From Gemmatimonas groenlandica (GTDB taxonomy: Bacteria > Gemmatimonadota > Gemmatimonadetes > Gemmatimonadales > Gemmatimonadaceae): 64,000 nucleotides of DNA. Position 1 is the first letter of the stretch. The number at the start of each line of letters is the position of its first letter. A program made the translations under genes and the position numbers. Under the pieces are notes generated by a model. The model was not told the DNA's origin and ran no database searches. It worked only from the letters and a program-made list of their open reading frames with translations. Positions 1-8,189 of the stretch are shown here, piece after piece. Location: NCBI RefSeq assembly GCF_013004105.1, contig NZ_CP053085.1:558001-622000 (forward strand). The letters are read 5' to 3'.

Positions 1-32
1 GCGGAGGATGACGAATTGGAGTAGGTGGATAG

Positions 33-130
33 ACTCACGTGAGTTCTAAGTGGTGAGTCGAAGTTTCGAGTCGTGAGTGAGCCAACTCGTAACTCCGAAC
101 TTGAACTCAGCACTCCCAACTCACGTGAGT
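33..130. repeat. Degenerate GAGT/ACTC-rich intergenic repeat bounded by two identical palindromes
   Basis: A perfect 12-bp palindrome, actcacgtgagt, occurs at 33-44 and again at 119-130. The 74 bases between are packed with gagt and actc words on both strands, such as gtgagtcg, tcgtgagtgag and aactcgtaactc. The second palindrome overlaps the stop codon of the UvrC-like gene, so the element sits directly at its 3' end and could form alternative hairpins in that transcript. Its function is unknown. It resembles a degenerate short-sequence repeat rather than a classical terminator, because no T-run follows. Confidence 0.6.
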
Positions 131-1227
131 CTGTCCGAATTTCGCACCAACGTTTCCAGTGCCCCCACGACCGTCTCCGCCTTGTACACCGCGTCGTTGG
201 GCCGGGTGCGGAACCACGACTCGATCATGAGCAGTTCATCGAGTTGGTCGACCACGGCACCGGTAGGCGCCTGCACGCCGCGCTGCTCCAGCGCCTGGAG
301 CGCCGTCACGGATTCCGGTTCGCGGCAGCGCGCTTCGGCCACCACGCGACCGTGTCGCACGAGATACAACCGGTCGTCGCCGTCGCGCCCCGGCATTGCG
401 TACACGAAACTCGGCTTGGTGATCGCTTCACGCACGCGTGCGAGTTGAGCGTCGAGTTCCTGCAGCGCCGTGAGCCGGTCGCGCAGCCACCCGGCCCGCT
501 CGTAGCTCAGCGCCGCGCTGGCGGCCGACATTTCGCGCACGAGCTGCTGATGCGGCGAATCGTCGCGTCCTTCCAGCACGGCGCGCGCGCGGGAAAGCTG
601 CGCGCGATACGCGTACTCCGTGGTGGCGCCGACGCACGGACCGAGACAGCGTCGCGTCTCGTAGCGATGGCAGCCGGGTGTACGCGTGAGCGATGGATGC
701 ACCATATCGTCGAACAGGTCGACCGCGTCGTGCAATACCATGGGCACGCGATCGGTACAGTCACGCAGCCCCAAGGCGTCGTTCAAGACGCGTAACGCCT
801 CCACCAGCGGACGACGCGACGCGAACGGTCCGATCACCTGTGCCGCCTGCTTGGCACGGGCGGCGGCACTTGCGCGCTGAATGCGCAGCCGCGGCGCGGG
901 GCCGCCGGCCACCGTGATCACCCACCACTTATCGAGCGGGCGCGCCGCCTTGATGTTGTACTTCGGGAGATGCGCGCGAATGAGCCGTACTTCGCGCAGC
1001 AATGCCGCGAATTCACTCGGCATCGGCTCCCATTCGATGCGCGCCGTTTCGCGCAGCAGCCGCGCATGACGGTGTTCGGGCCACGGCAGGCGGAAATACG
1101 ACAGCAATCGCGTGCGCACCTGCGTGCTCTTGCCTACATACAGCACCTCGCCGTGCACGCCGCGCATGAGGTACACGCCCGGCTCGTTGCGCATCTGCTC
1201 GCGTACCTGCTCCCGCAATCGCTGCAC
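121..1227 (-). CDS. UvrC-like GIY-YIG nuclease with UVR motif, lacking the second nuclease half
   Basis: This is probably a DNA-repair endonuclease related to the N-terminal half of UvrC and to Cho, which cut damaged DNA 3' of the lesion. Near the N-terminus is a GIY-YIG domain (PGVYLM, then VLYVGKSTQVRTRL). A cysteine segment (RRCLGPCVG) follows, as in UvrC, and then a UVR-type helix pair (SYERAGWLRDRL). The protein ends soon after, with no room for the RNase H-like domain or the tandem HhH of full UvrC. The start is uncertain: the frame is open through the end of mutM, no ATG precedes the domain closely, and the GTG at 1227 is chosen because it follows the mutM stop and leaves a short leader helix. 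It is the last gene of a purD-mutM-nuclease run. Confidence 0.75.
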   Translation of the reverse strand: MQRLREQVREQMRNEPGVYLMRGVHGEVLYVGKSTQVRTRLLSYFRLPWPEHRHARLLRETARIEWEPMPSEFAALLREVRLIRAHLPKYNIKAARPLDKWWVITVAGGPAPRLRIQRASAAARAKQAAQVIGPFASRRPLVEALRVLNDALGLRDCTDRVPMVLHDAVDLFDDMVHPSLTRTPGCHRYETRRCLGPCVGATTEYAYRAQLSRARAVLEGRDDSPHQQLVREMSAASAALSYERAGWLRDRLTALQELDAQLARVREAITKPSFVYAMPGRDGDDRLYLVRHGRVVAEARCREPESVTALQALEQRGVQAPTGAVVDQLDELLMIESWFRTRPNDAVYKAETVVGALETLVRNSDRLT

Positions 1228-1309
1228 GTCGGCGTCGGGCGAACCGACCGCCAGGTCGAGCTGCGTGGCCAGTTTGGGGCGCGACTTGCCGCGCCGTGTA
1301 CCGTCGAGC

Positions 1310-2167
1310 CTACCGCTGGCAGTGCGAGCAGAAGACGGTGCTGCGGCCGTCGATCGCGTGCGTGCCGACCAGACGACGGCCGCAGGCGAGACAGGGCTCG
1401 CCGGCGCGACCGTAGGCGGCCAACTGCTCGACGAAAGCGCCTCGTTCACCGCGCGCATCCCGGTAGTCGCGGAAGCTCGTGCCGCGGGCCGCAATGGACG
1501 CCGTCAACACGGCGCAGAGCTGCGCTCGCAGCTCCGCGCTTTCCTGCTCGGAGAGTGTGCGCGCTTCGCGCGACGGATCGATCCCGGCCAGCCACAGAGC
1601 CTCGTTCGCGTAGATGTTGCCGACGCCGGCAAGTCGCTTCTGGTCCATCAGAAACACTTTGATGGCTTGACGCGACTCCCGAACAAGTCCCGAAAACTCG
1701 GCGTCGCCGAGCTGCGGGTCAAGAGGTTCGGCACCTAATGCGGTCGAATAGTTCGTGAAACGTTCGGGTGACATGAGCGCCACCGTGCCCAGCCGCCGCA
1801 CATCGCGGTAGTGCAGGGCCCGACCATCCTGCAGGCGGAGCGTAACGGCCACGTAGGCCCGATCGGCCGCCGAGAGCGAGCCCTCATCAACCACCATGCC
1901 GCCCGTAAAGCGTGGCTGCACCACCACGCGCCACGGTGGCTCGGCGGCGTGACTCGCCGCCGTTCGGGGACGCATGTCGAGCACGATCAGTTTGGCCCGG
2001 CGCCAGACGTGTGCGATCGTGAGTCCGGTCAGCGCCTCGGCAAAGCCCGCGGCGTCGGCTTCGCGGAGCACGTCGGCCTTGAGCACCTCGACGCCGACGA
2101 TGGTGGCACCACACACCATCGCGTCGAGATCGCGCGCGATGGTTTCCGTTTCGGGAAGTTCAGGCAA
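1310..2167 (-). CDS. mutM: Formamidopyrimidine-DNA glycosylase
   Basis: This bifunctional glycosylase/AP lyase removes oxidised purines such as 8-oxoguanine. The TTG at 2167 was chosen because it puts the catalytic proline at position 2 followed by ELPETE, the invariant Fpg N-terminus. Other hallmarks are the β-strand lysine (RRAKLIVLDM), the H2TH segment (DQKRLAGVGNIYANEALW) and a C-terminal zinc finger of two CxxC pairs (CLAC and CSHC). The length of 285 residues is normal. The start overlaps the end of purD by 8 bp, so translation is probably coupled. The UvrC-like nuclease downstream makes this a small base- and nucleotide-excision pair. Confidence 0.95.
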   Translation of the reverse strand: MPELPETETIARDLDAMVCGATIVGVEVLKADVLREADAAGFAEALTGLTIAHVWRRAKLIVLDMRPRTAASHAAEPPWRVVVQPRFTGGMVVDEGSLSAADRAYVAVTLRLQDGRALHYRDVRRLGTVALMSPERFTNYSTALGAEPLDPQLGDAEFSGLVRESRQAIKVFLMDQKRLAGVGNIYANEALWLAGIDPSREARTLSEQESAELRAQLCAVLTASIAARGTSFRDYRDARGERGAFVEQLAAYGRAGEPCLACGRRLVGTHAIDGRSTVFCSHCQR

Positions 2168-3440
2168 GTCGCGCCGCTTCCCGCCAGCCGATGTCGCCGC
2201 GAAAGATCGCCCCCTCGAACTCGATGCGCGACGCCGCCTCACGGCTGGCGTCCTGCGCGTCGGCGAAGGTATCGGCCATCGCCGTGACGGCGAATACGCG
2301 ACCGCCGCTCGTTCGGAGCGAGCCGTCGTCGGCGCGCGCGGTGCCGGCGTGATACACGCGCAAATCGTCGCTGAACGACGGCAGTGTAATGTGCTGGCCA
2401 GTGACGGGCGCATCGGGATACCCTTGCGATGCGACCACCGTGGTCACCGATGCGCCGTCGCGCCACGTGAACGGCGACAGACTGCCGATGCGGCCACCAT
2501 GGGCCACGGTCATCATGGGATCGAGCAGGCTGCTGGTCAGCATCGGCAAGATCGCCTGTGTCTCGGGATCACCGAAACGACAGTTGAACTCGACGACCTT
2601 CGGGCCTTCTTCCGTGAGCATCAAGCCCGCGTACAGCAGTCCCGTAAAGGGCGTGCCGCGCTTCCGCAGGGCGTGCAGGGTCGGCAGGAAGATGCGTTCG
2701 GTGACGTCGTCTACGAGCGATGGTGTGGAGAACGACACGGGCGTGTACGCTCCCATGCCACCGGTGTTCGGGCCTTCGTCGCCGTCGAGCAAGCGCTTGT
2801 GATCCTGCGCGCCGATCATCGGCATCACGTTGTAGCCGTCGGTCACCGCGAACAGCGACAGCTCTTCGCCGGTCATGAACGACTCCACGAGACACTCGCT
2901 ACCGGCCTCGCCGAACGCTTTGTCCTCGAGCACGCGCTCGATCGCCGCGTCGGCTTCCCTGAGCGTGTGACAGATGATCACGCCTTTTCCCGCGGCGAGT
3001 CCGCTGGCCTTGATGACCACGGGTACGCCGAAGCGGGCACGCACCGCGTCTTTCGCATCCACCGACTTTTTGTGCGTCTCGGCGCGCGCGGTCGGAATGC
3101 CGGCGGCCATCATGAGCGCCTTCGTGTCGGCCTTCGACGTCTCCACCTTGGCCGCACCCATCGTGGGCCCGAACACCGGCACGCCGATGTGCTGCAGATG
3201 ATCCACCAGACCGATCGCCAACGGCGCCTCGGGCCCGACGACCACCAACTTCACCTGCTCGCGCTCGGCCAGTTCCGCCACTTCGATCGGGTCGGAGGCA
3301 TTCACCGAGACCACACGAGCCAACTGCGCGATCCCTGGATTTCCCGGACCGGCCACGAGATCGATGGTGGTATTCTCGCGCGCGAGTGCGTCAGCGAGGG
3401 CATGTTCGCGGCCGCCAGAGCCGAGGAGCAGGATTTTCAT
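2160..3440 (-). CDS. purD: Phosphoribosylamine-glycine ligase
   Basis: GAR synthetase carries out the second step of purine synthesis, joining glycine to phosphoribosylamine with ATP. The N-terminus MKILLLGSGGREHALA is the classical PurD opening. The ATP-grasp core includes FGPT near 96, VVIKASGLAAGKGV near 150 and EFNCRFGDPETQ near 290. The 426 residues are full length. The gene starts with ATG at 3440, about 170 bp from the M48-like gene across a hairpin-forming repeat, and overlaps mutM at its end. The rest of the purine pathway is not in the window. Confidence 0.97.
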   Translation of the reverse strand: MKILLLGSGGREHALADALARENTTIDLVAGPGNPGIAQLARVVSVNASDPIEVAELAEREQVKLVVVGPEAPLAIGLVDHLQHIGVPVFGPTMGAAKVETSKADTKALMMAAGIPTARAETHKKSVDAKDAVRARFGVPVVIKASGLAAGKGVIICHTLREADAAIERVLEDKAFGEAGSECLVESFMTGEELSLFAVTDGYNVMPMIGAQDHKRLLDGDEGPNTGGMGAYTPVSFSTPSLVDDVTERIFLPTLHALRKRGTPFTGLLYAGLMLTEEGPKVVEFNCRFGDPETQAILPMLTSSLLDPMMTVAHGGRIGSLSPFTWRDGASVTTVVASQGYPDAPVTGQHITLPSFSDDLRVYHAGTARADDGSLRTSGGRVFAVTAMADTFADAQDASREAASRIEFEGAIFRGDIGWREAARLA

Positions 3441-3504
3441 GGCGGGAAATCTAGTCCAAATCGAAAGTGAAGCGCGAACGAGTCATCCTCCAAGAAACGA
3501 TCGC

Positions 3505-3581
3505 GCAGAGATGCAGAGGGCGCAGGGTACGCAGAGAAAAATGCTGTTCTCTGCGTACTCTGCGTACTCTGCGCCCTCTGC
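3505..3581. repeat. CTCTGCGTA-type inverted repeat with a strong inner hairpin
   Basis: The right half contains tactctgcg words in tandem and the left half carries the complementary gcagag and gcgcag words. The core is a perfect 12-bp stem, gtacgcagagaa at 3527-3538 pairing with ttctctgcgtac at 3547-3558, around an 8-base loop. Outer sequence extends the pairing imperfectly to about 35 bp per arm. It lies after the stop of the M48-like gene and before purD on the same strand. It may end that transcript, but there is no clear T-run, so a dispersed repeat is equally likely. Confidence 0.7.
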
Positions 3582-3614
3582 TTCACTGCGTCATCAGGTC
3601 AACCGACCCTCTCA

Positions 3615-4688
3615 TTACACTCCAGCCGGCGGCTCGGGCGCTGGCGGCGGTGGTGGGGAAGCCGGCGGCGGCGGAGGCGGCATATCGTCACCCATACTGG
3701 CCGCACTGGCCGCCGTCTTGAACGCATCGCGGAACGCGTCGGCGGCACGGTTGATGACGTCACCGACGGTCTCCGCGGCGGCCTTCGCCTTGTCGGCGTA
3801 GTAATCCTTCGCGTCGCGCAGATCATCGCGCAGCGGGCGCTCGGCTTCGGTGCCGCGGCGGATGTATTCACCGACGACAACGCGCGTGTAGTCGCCCGAC
3901 TGCTGCCAACGCTGCAGTTCACCGGCGCGCACAGTGTGAAAGGGATGCTCGCGCAGTGCCGTATTGAGCGCCTTGATCACGCTGTCCCAGGCCGTGCCGC
4001 CTACTTCGTATTCGGCGGCCTGGGCGAGATAGGCGTCGAGGTCAATCGTGTCGCCGTAGGCGCGTCCGCCGGCCAGCTTGAGGAACGTCATGAGGCTGGC
4101 GCGCGGGTCCTGCGTGCCGAGCATGCCCGCACGGTCCGCCGAGAGTTCCGATTTGCGGTACCACTCGAGCAGCGCGAGCTGGAACGGCAGTAGCGCGATC
4201 GACGCCAGCAGCGGCAGCGCGCTCATGCCGAAGAAGAGTACGATCAGGGCGATCGTGCGGTACGTGGTGCGCCCGGTCATGATGTGCCCGAGCTGCTGTG
4301 CCAGAATGAAGCGCTGCTCCTCGGGCTCGAGCAACTCAAGCACGCCGGAGTTGACCACAATGAACGGTTGATCGAAACCGACCGCGCCGGCCGTGGCGAT
4401 GGGGTTCTGCGCCACGTACAACTGCGGCATGGGCTGCCCGGCGTTTGGCCAGTCGAGTGCCTGAAGCGCCTCTTGATAGAGGGCGTATAGCGCAGGGCGC
4501 TGGGTCGGACCGACCAGGACGGCGTCGCCAAGGAAGAGATTGCGGACGCCGCGTTCGCCGAACACGCTGGCGATCTTGCGCACCACTTCGTCAAATCCAG
4601 GGAGGGCGCGCAGCGTCTGCAGGGCGGCTCGGTCGGCCGGATGTTCCCAAGTGACCGACGAGATCTGCGTAAGCGGTGTGGCGGGCAT
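3615..4688 (-). CDS. M48-family peptidase homologue, probably catalytically dead
   Basis: The fold and order match membrane-associated M48 metallopeptidases: an N-terminal helical part, a strand with VVNSGVLELL, the metal helix, two hydrophobic segments at about 145-175, then the third-ligand motif (ELSADRAG, E181) and the HPFHTVRAGEL segment. The metal-binding HExxH is replaced by QQLGH at residues 131-135, encoded at 4284-4298, so the first zinc histidine and the catalytic glutamate are both lost. The codons read cag-cag, each one base away from cac and gag. The C-terminus is a proline-rich tail (about 325-357). A chaperone-like or scaffold role is possible. The 357 residues and intact frame argue against simple decay. 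Confidence 0.8.
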   Translation of the reverse strand: MPATPLTQISSVTWEHPADRAALQTLRALPGFDEVVRKIASVFGERGVRNLFLGDAVLVGPTQRPALYALYQEALQALDWPNAGQPMPQLYVAQNPIATAGAVGFDQPFIVVNSGVLELLEPEEQRFILAQQLGHIMTGRTTYRTIALIVLFFGMSALPLLASIALLPFQLALLEWYRKSELSADRAGMLGTQDPRASLMTFLKLAGGRAYGDTIDLDAYLAQAAEYEVGGTAWDSVIKALNTALREHPFHTVRAGELQRWQQSGDYTRVVVGEYIRRGTEAERPLRDDLRDAKDYYADKAKAAAETVGDVINRAADAFRDAFKTAASAASMGDDMPPPPPPASPPPPPAPEPPAGV

Positions 4689-4705
4689 GATGAGGGGGCT
4701 GGAGA

Positions 4706-4729
4706 CACCCTCCCTACGGCGGGAGGGTG
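4706..4729 (-). terminator. Hairpin after the cystathionine-enzyme gene
   Basis: A perfect 9-bp GC-rich stem (caccctccc at 4706-4714, gggagggtg at 4721-4729) with a 6-base loop lies in the 70-bp gap between the end of the cystathionine-enzyme gene and the start of the M48-like gene. No T-run follows on the minus strand. It may be a weak terminator or may protect the upstream mRNA end. Confidence 0.5.
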
Positions 4730-4758
4730 CTCAAGTTCCACGCAGCGGCGAATCGGGA

Positions 4759-5928
4759 TTAGATCCCTTCGAGCGCACCGTCGAGATCGGCGATCAGGTC
4801 CTCCGCGTCCTCGATGCCGCAGGACAGACGGACCATGCCGTCGTTCAGTCCCATGGCGATCTTGATGTCGGCCGGCACCGACCCGTGCGTCATGCTGAAC
4901 GGGTGGTTGGTGAGACTCTCCACGCCGCCCAGCGACTCGGCCAGCGAGAACACCCGCACCCGCTCGAGGAATTTCCGGGCATTGTCGATGGTCTTGAGGT
5001 CGAGCGTCATCATGCCGCCGAACCCGCTCATCTGCTTCTTGGCGAGCTCGTGGTGCGGGTGGTGCGCGAGGCCCGGATAGATCACCCGGTCTTCGCCCAA
5101 CCGCTCCAGCAGCCATGCGCCCACAGCGCGGCCATTGAGGTCGTGCTGCTTCATGCGGAGCGGGAGGGTCTTGGTACCGCGCAGGGCCAGCCACGCATCG
5201 AACGGGCCAGGGACGGCGCCGGCCGCGTTCAGGATGAATTGGAGCCGATCGGCCAGCTCATCCTCAAGAACGACCGCGAGCCCGCCGATCATATCAGAGT
5301 GACCGTTGATGTACTTCGTGGTCGAATGCCAGACGATGTCGGCGCCCAGCTCCAACGGACGCTGGAAGATCGGCGTCGCGAAGGTGTTGTCCACGATCAG
5401 TAGCGCCTGGTGTCGCTTGGCGATGTCGCTCATGGCGGCCAGGTCGGTGAGTCGCATAAGGGGGTTCGTCGGCGTCTCCACGAGCAGTGCTCGGGTTGAC
5501 GACGTCATCGCATCAGCCACCCGCTGCGGATCATCCGTATCCACGTACGTGAACGACAAGCCGAAATGACGCAGGATTCGATCAAACAAACGGAACGTGC
5601 CACCGTACACGTTCTCCCCGCACACGATGTGATCACCGGCGCGGAACAGCTTCATGATCGAGTCGAGGCAGCCCATGCCGCTGCCGAACGCGAACCCGTG
5701 CGTACCGCCCTCGAGTGTCGCGACGTTCCGTTCGAGCGCCTGTCGGGTGGGATTCTTCCCGCGGGCGTATTCGTACCCCTTGTTGACGCCGATGCTTTCC
5801 TGCACGTAGGTGGACGTGAGGTAGAGCGGTGTCATGATGGCACCCGACACCGGGTCGGGGCGCTGGCCGGCGTGGATGGCGCGAGTGGCCATGCCACCCG
5901 TGAGGTCTTCGTCGTAAATGCGCGTCAT
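4759..5928 (-). CDS. Cystathionine γ-synthase / γ-lyase family PLP enzyme
   Basis: This PLP-dependent trans-sulfuration enzyme is full length at 389 residues. The family features are the tetramer-contact YARGKNPTRQALE near 55-66, SGMGCLDS for phosphate binding near 83-90, and the internal aldimine lysine K205 in HSTTKYINGHSD. The ATG at 5928 fits the usual N-terminus (GMATRAIHAGQ); the longer upstream reading is not conserved in type. Synthase and lyase cannot be separated from sequence alone. A second family member, MetZ, lies at 15593-16783. It is transcribed divergently from the HD-GYP gene with about 170 bp between the starts. Confidence 0.9.
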   Translation of the reverse strand: MTRIYDEDLTGGMATRAIHAGQRPDPVSGAIMTPLYLTSTYVQESIGVNKGYEYARGKNPTRQALERNVATLEGGTHGFAFGSGMGCLDSIMKLFRAGDHIVCGENVYGGTFRLFDRILRHFGLSFTYVDTDDPQRVADAMTSSTRALLVETPTNPLMRLTDLAAMSDIAKRHQALLIVDNTFATPIFQRPLELGADIVWHSTTKYINGHSDMIGGLAVVLEDELADRLQFILNAAGAVPGPFDAWLALRGTKTLPLRMKQHDLNGRAVGAWLLERLGEDRVIYPGLAHHPHHELAKKQMSGFGGMMTLDLKTIDNARKFLERVRVFSLAESLGGVESLTNHPFSMTHGSVPADIKIAMGLNDGMVRLSCGIEDAEDLIADLDGALEGI

Positions 5929-6098
5929 GGGCTCCGTGTGGTCCGAGGCGAACTTGGGGCGGAAGCTACTGTCGTGACCGAGCGTCGGCGAGTCGTGCCA
6001 TTCGGATTGCGTCGCGACGCGCGCCCTCGTCCCGTCGCACGGCAGCCGCAGGCCGTTGTCTGGCCCACACTGCCGCGCGATCCGAAGCCGGCGGCCTG

Positions 6099-7181
6099 AT
6101 GCGCTTTGCCAGTGCACTCGCCGGCGCCGCGCGCCGCTGTCTGATCGTGGACGACGAAACGTCGATGCGCGCCGTGGTCCGTCGTCTCATGCAGGCCGAA
6201 GGTTTCGAATGCCTCGAAGCAAGCTGTGGCGCGGAGGCGCTCGAGATCCAAGCGGCGACCCCGTCGCCGTTGGTGCTTTCCGATTACCACATGCCGGGGA
6301 TGGACGGCGCGCAGCTGCTGACGCAGATCCGCGCACGTTGGCCCGAGACCGCGGTGGTGATGATCACGGCCGTGTCCGATGTCGACCTGGCCGTACGGTG
6401 CCTCGACGCCGGCGCGCTCGACTACCTCACCAAACCCTTCGCGATCGAAGAGCTACGCGCTCGTGTCGTGCAGGCGCTCGAAAAGCGACGGTTGCTCATC
6501 GAAAATCAGTCGTATCGCTCTGAGCTCGAGGCGCGGGTCGCGCTGCAAGCACGCAAGTACGAGGAACTGTTTCTCGCCGCCCTGCAGTCGCTGGCGGAAG
6601 CGCTCGAAGTGAAGGACTCGTACACATGGGGACACTCCACGCGCGTGAGCCGGTACGCGATGGCGATCGCCCGTGAGCTGCATGTCGCGCCGGCCCTGCT
6701 AAACGAGCTCGAACTCGGCAGCCGCTTGCATGATATCGGCAAGATCGGCGTGCGTGAATCCGTGCTGAACAAGGCTGGTCCGCTCACCGATGCCGAGTAC
6801 GCACACGTGATGGAGCACCCGGTGATCGGATGGCGACTGCTGGCACCTTTGCTGGGCGACATGCCGCACGCGCTGGCCGTGGTGCGCTCGCACCATGAAC
6901 GATTCGACGGACACGGTACGCCCGACACCCTGCGTGGTCACGAGATCCCACTCGAGGCGCGCATCACGGCCGTCGCCGACTCGTTCGACGCCATGACGAG
7001 CGGCCGACCGTATCGCGATGGCATGCACGTCGAGGACGCGGTGATCGAACTCCGGCGCTGTGCCGGGTCGCAATTCGATCCGACGTGCGTGGCCGCCTTC
7101 GAGCGGGCACTGGCCACCGGTGCGATTCCGCGTCCCGATCGCAGCGTGCAGCGTCAAACCCGCATGCAAATCGTCGCTTAA
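6099..7181 (+). CDS. Response regulator with HD-GYP-type output domain
   Basis: A receiver domain (about 12-128; DD at 18-19, phosphoacceptor D62, K112) is joined by a coiled linker (about 125-160) to an HD-GYP domain. This family usually hydrolyses cyclic-di-GMP. The metal residues look present: HD at 211-212 in LHDIGKIG and HH at 265-266 in HHERFDGHG. The signature GYP is GTP here (residues 273-275, after FDGHG), so the tyrosine is lost. Activity on c-di-GMP is therefore likely but not assured. No histidine kinase is adjacent. The gene is convergent with the truncated adenylate-forming gene, and the two stop codons overlap. Confidence 0.9.
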   Translation: MRFASALAGAARRCLIVDDETSMRAVVRRLMQAEGFECLEASCGAEALEIQAATPSPLVLSDYHMPGMDGAQLLTQIRARWPETAVVMITAVSDVDLAVRCLDAGALDYLTKPFAIEELRARVVQALEKRRLLIENQSYRSELEARVALQARKYEELFLAALQSLAEALEVKDSYTWGHSTRVSRYAMAIARELHVAPALLNELELGSRLHDIGKIGVRESVLNKAGPLTDAEYAHVMEHPVIGWRLLAPLLGDMPHALAVVRSHHERFDGHGTPDTLRGHEIPLEARITAVADSFDAMTSGRPYRDGMHVEDAVIELRRCAGSQFDPTCVAAFERALATGAIPRPDRSVQRQTRMQIVA

Positions 7182-8002
7182 GCGAGCACCAGCTGTCCGT
7201 CGCGGAGCTGGTGTATGGCGCTCGTGGCGCCATACGCCGCGACGCGAGGGCCGGTCGCGGTGTGCCATCGACCGGCTAGCATGGAGACATCGCCCGGTTC
7301 GAGGGCGGTCAGTACGTCGTCGGCGCTGCGCGGCGAGAGGAATGACACACGGGCGCCGGCCATCAGGGGGGCCGCCACGCACACCGCCAGTGCGTCCGGA
7401 TCGCTGCACGGTAACAGCGACAACACGTGATCAACGGGCGTGAGCAGCAACTCCCTGACCGCCGCGCGTCCGGCGGAAATCAGGTCGCGATGGGTGTGCA
7501 CTTCGCGCCGTCCCGAAGCGCCATAGACCACGACACACTCCTCGTGGCGGCCCTCCGCGGCCGTATCCCCTTCGAGCTCGAGTCCGTGGTGCGATCCCAG
7601 ATCGACGTCATTCGTGCGACCCGGCACGACCACCTGCGCCTGACGCGGCGCATCGTCGAGCAGCACCACGGGCAGGCCCTCGGGCAGCCGGCTCACGAGC
7701 GTCCGGCGGGTGAACACCGCGCCCACCTCGGCGTCGGCGAGCTGCCACGCAATCTCCTCCGGCGTCGCGTCTATCCGGAGCAGCAGAGCGCCCCGTCCGT
7801 CGGACGCTGCGAGGGCCACCAGCAATTCGGGGCCGTCCGTGAGAAGGATCGCCGATCGCTTGCCGGCAAGCGCGCGCACCAGCGGGGCCGATCGCTGCAG
7901 GAGCGTGAGTCCGGCGGCCACCAGTTGCGACGCGTCAAACGGGCCGAGACGGCCGCCGCCGGCCGCGATGGCGAGCGGGAGGAGGGCAAGTGGATCGGAC
8001 AT
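7178..8002 (-). CDS. Truncated AMP-binding (adenylate-forming) domain protein
   Basis: This protein of 274 residues resembles only the first half to two thirds of an acyl-CoA synthetase or adenylation domain: an opening helix and strand region, VALAASDGRGALLLRIDATPEE, then VVVYGASGRREVHTHRDL where the ATP-binding A3 loop (TSGTTGxPKGV-like) should be, then LSLLPCSDPDALAV. The A3 loop lacks the usual Ser/Thr/Gly pattern and the lysine. The A4-A10 region and the small C-terminal domain are missing. It is probably not a working synthetase. ATG 8002 is the first conserved-looking start. It may be a remnant or a repurposed binding protein. Confidence 0.55.
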   Translation of the reverse strand: MSDPLALLPLAIAAGGGRLGPFDASQLVAAGLTLLQRSAPLVRALAGKRSAILLTDGPELLVALAASDGRGALLLRIDATPEEIAWQLADAEVGAVFTRRTLVSRLPEGLPVVLLDDAPRQAQVVVPGRTNDVDLGSHHGLELEGDTAAEGRHEECVVVYGASGRREVHTHRDLISAGRAAVRELLLTPVDHVLSLLPCSDPDALAVCVAAPLMAGARVSFLSPRSADDVLTALEPGDVSMLAGRWHTATGPRVAAYGATSAIHQLRDGQLVLA

Positions 8003-8189
8003 GTCAGCAGAGAGTAGTGCACTGTGGGGGCGAGTGCCACGGCCGTAACGGGCGACCGTCCTGAATCGTCTATCGGCGGGATCCCGTGACGAACGGATGA
8101 ATCCACATTCATGACCGTGTTGGCCGGAAGAGGATCTGCGTCTAGCTTGCGGGATTACCCGAAAACACGCCGATTTACCGAGGAGTAAG

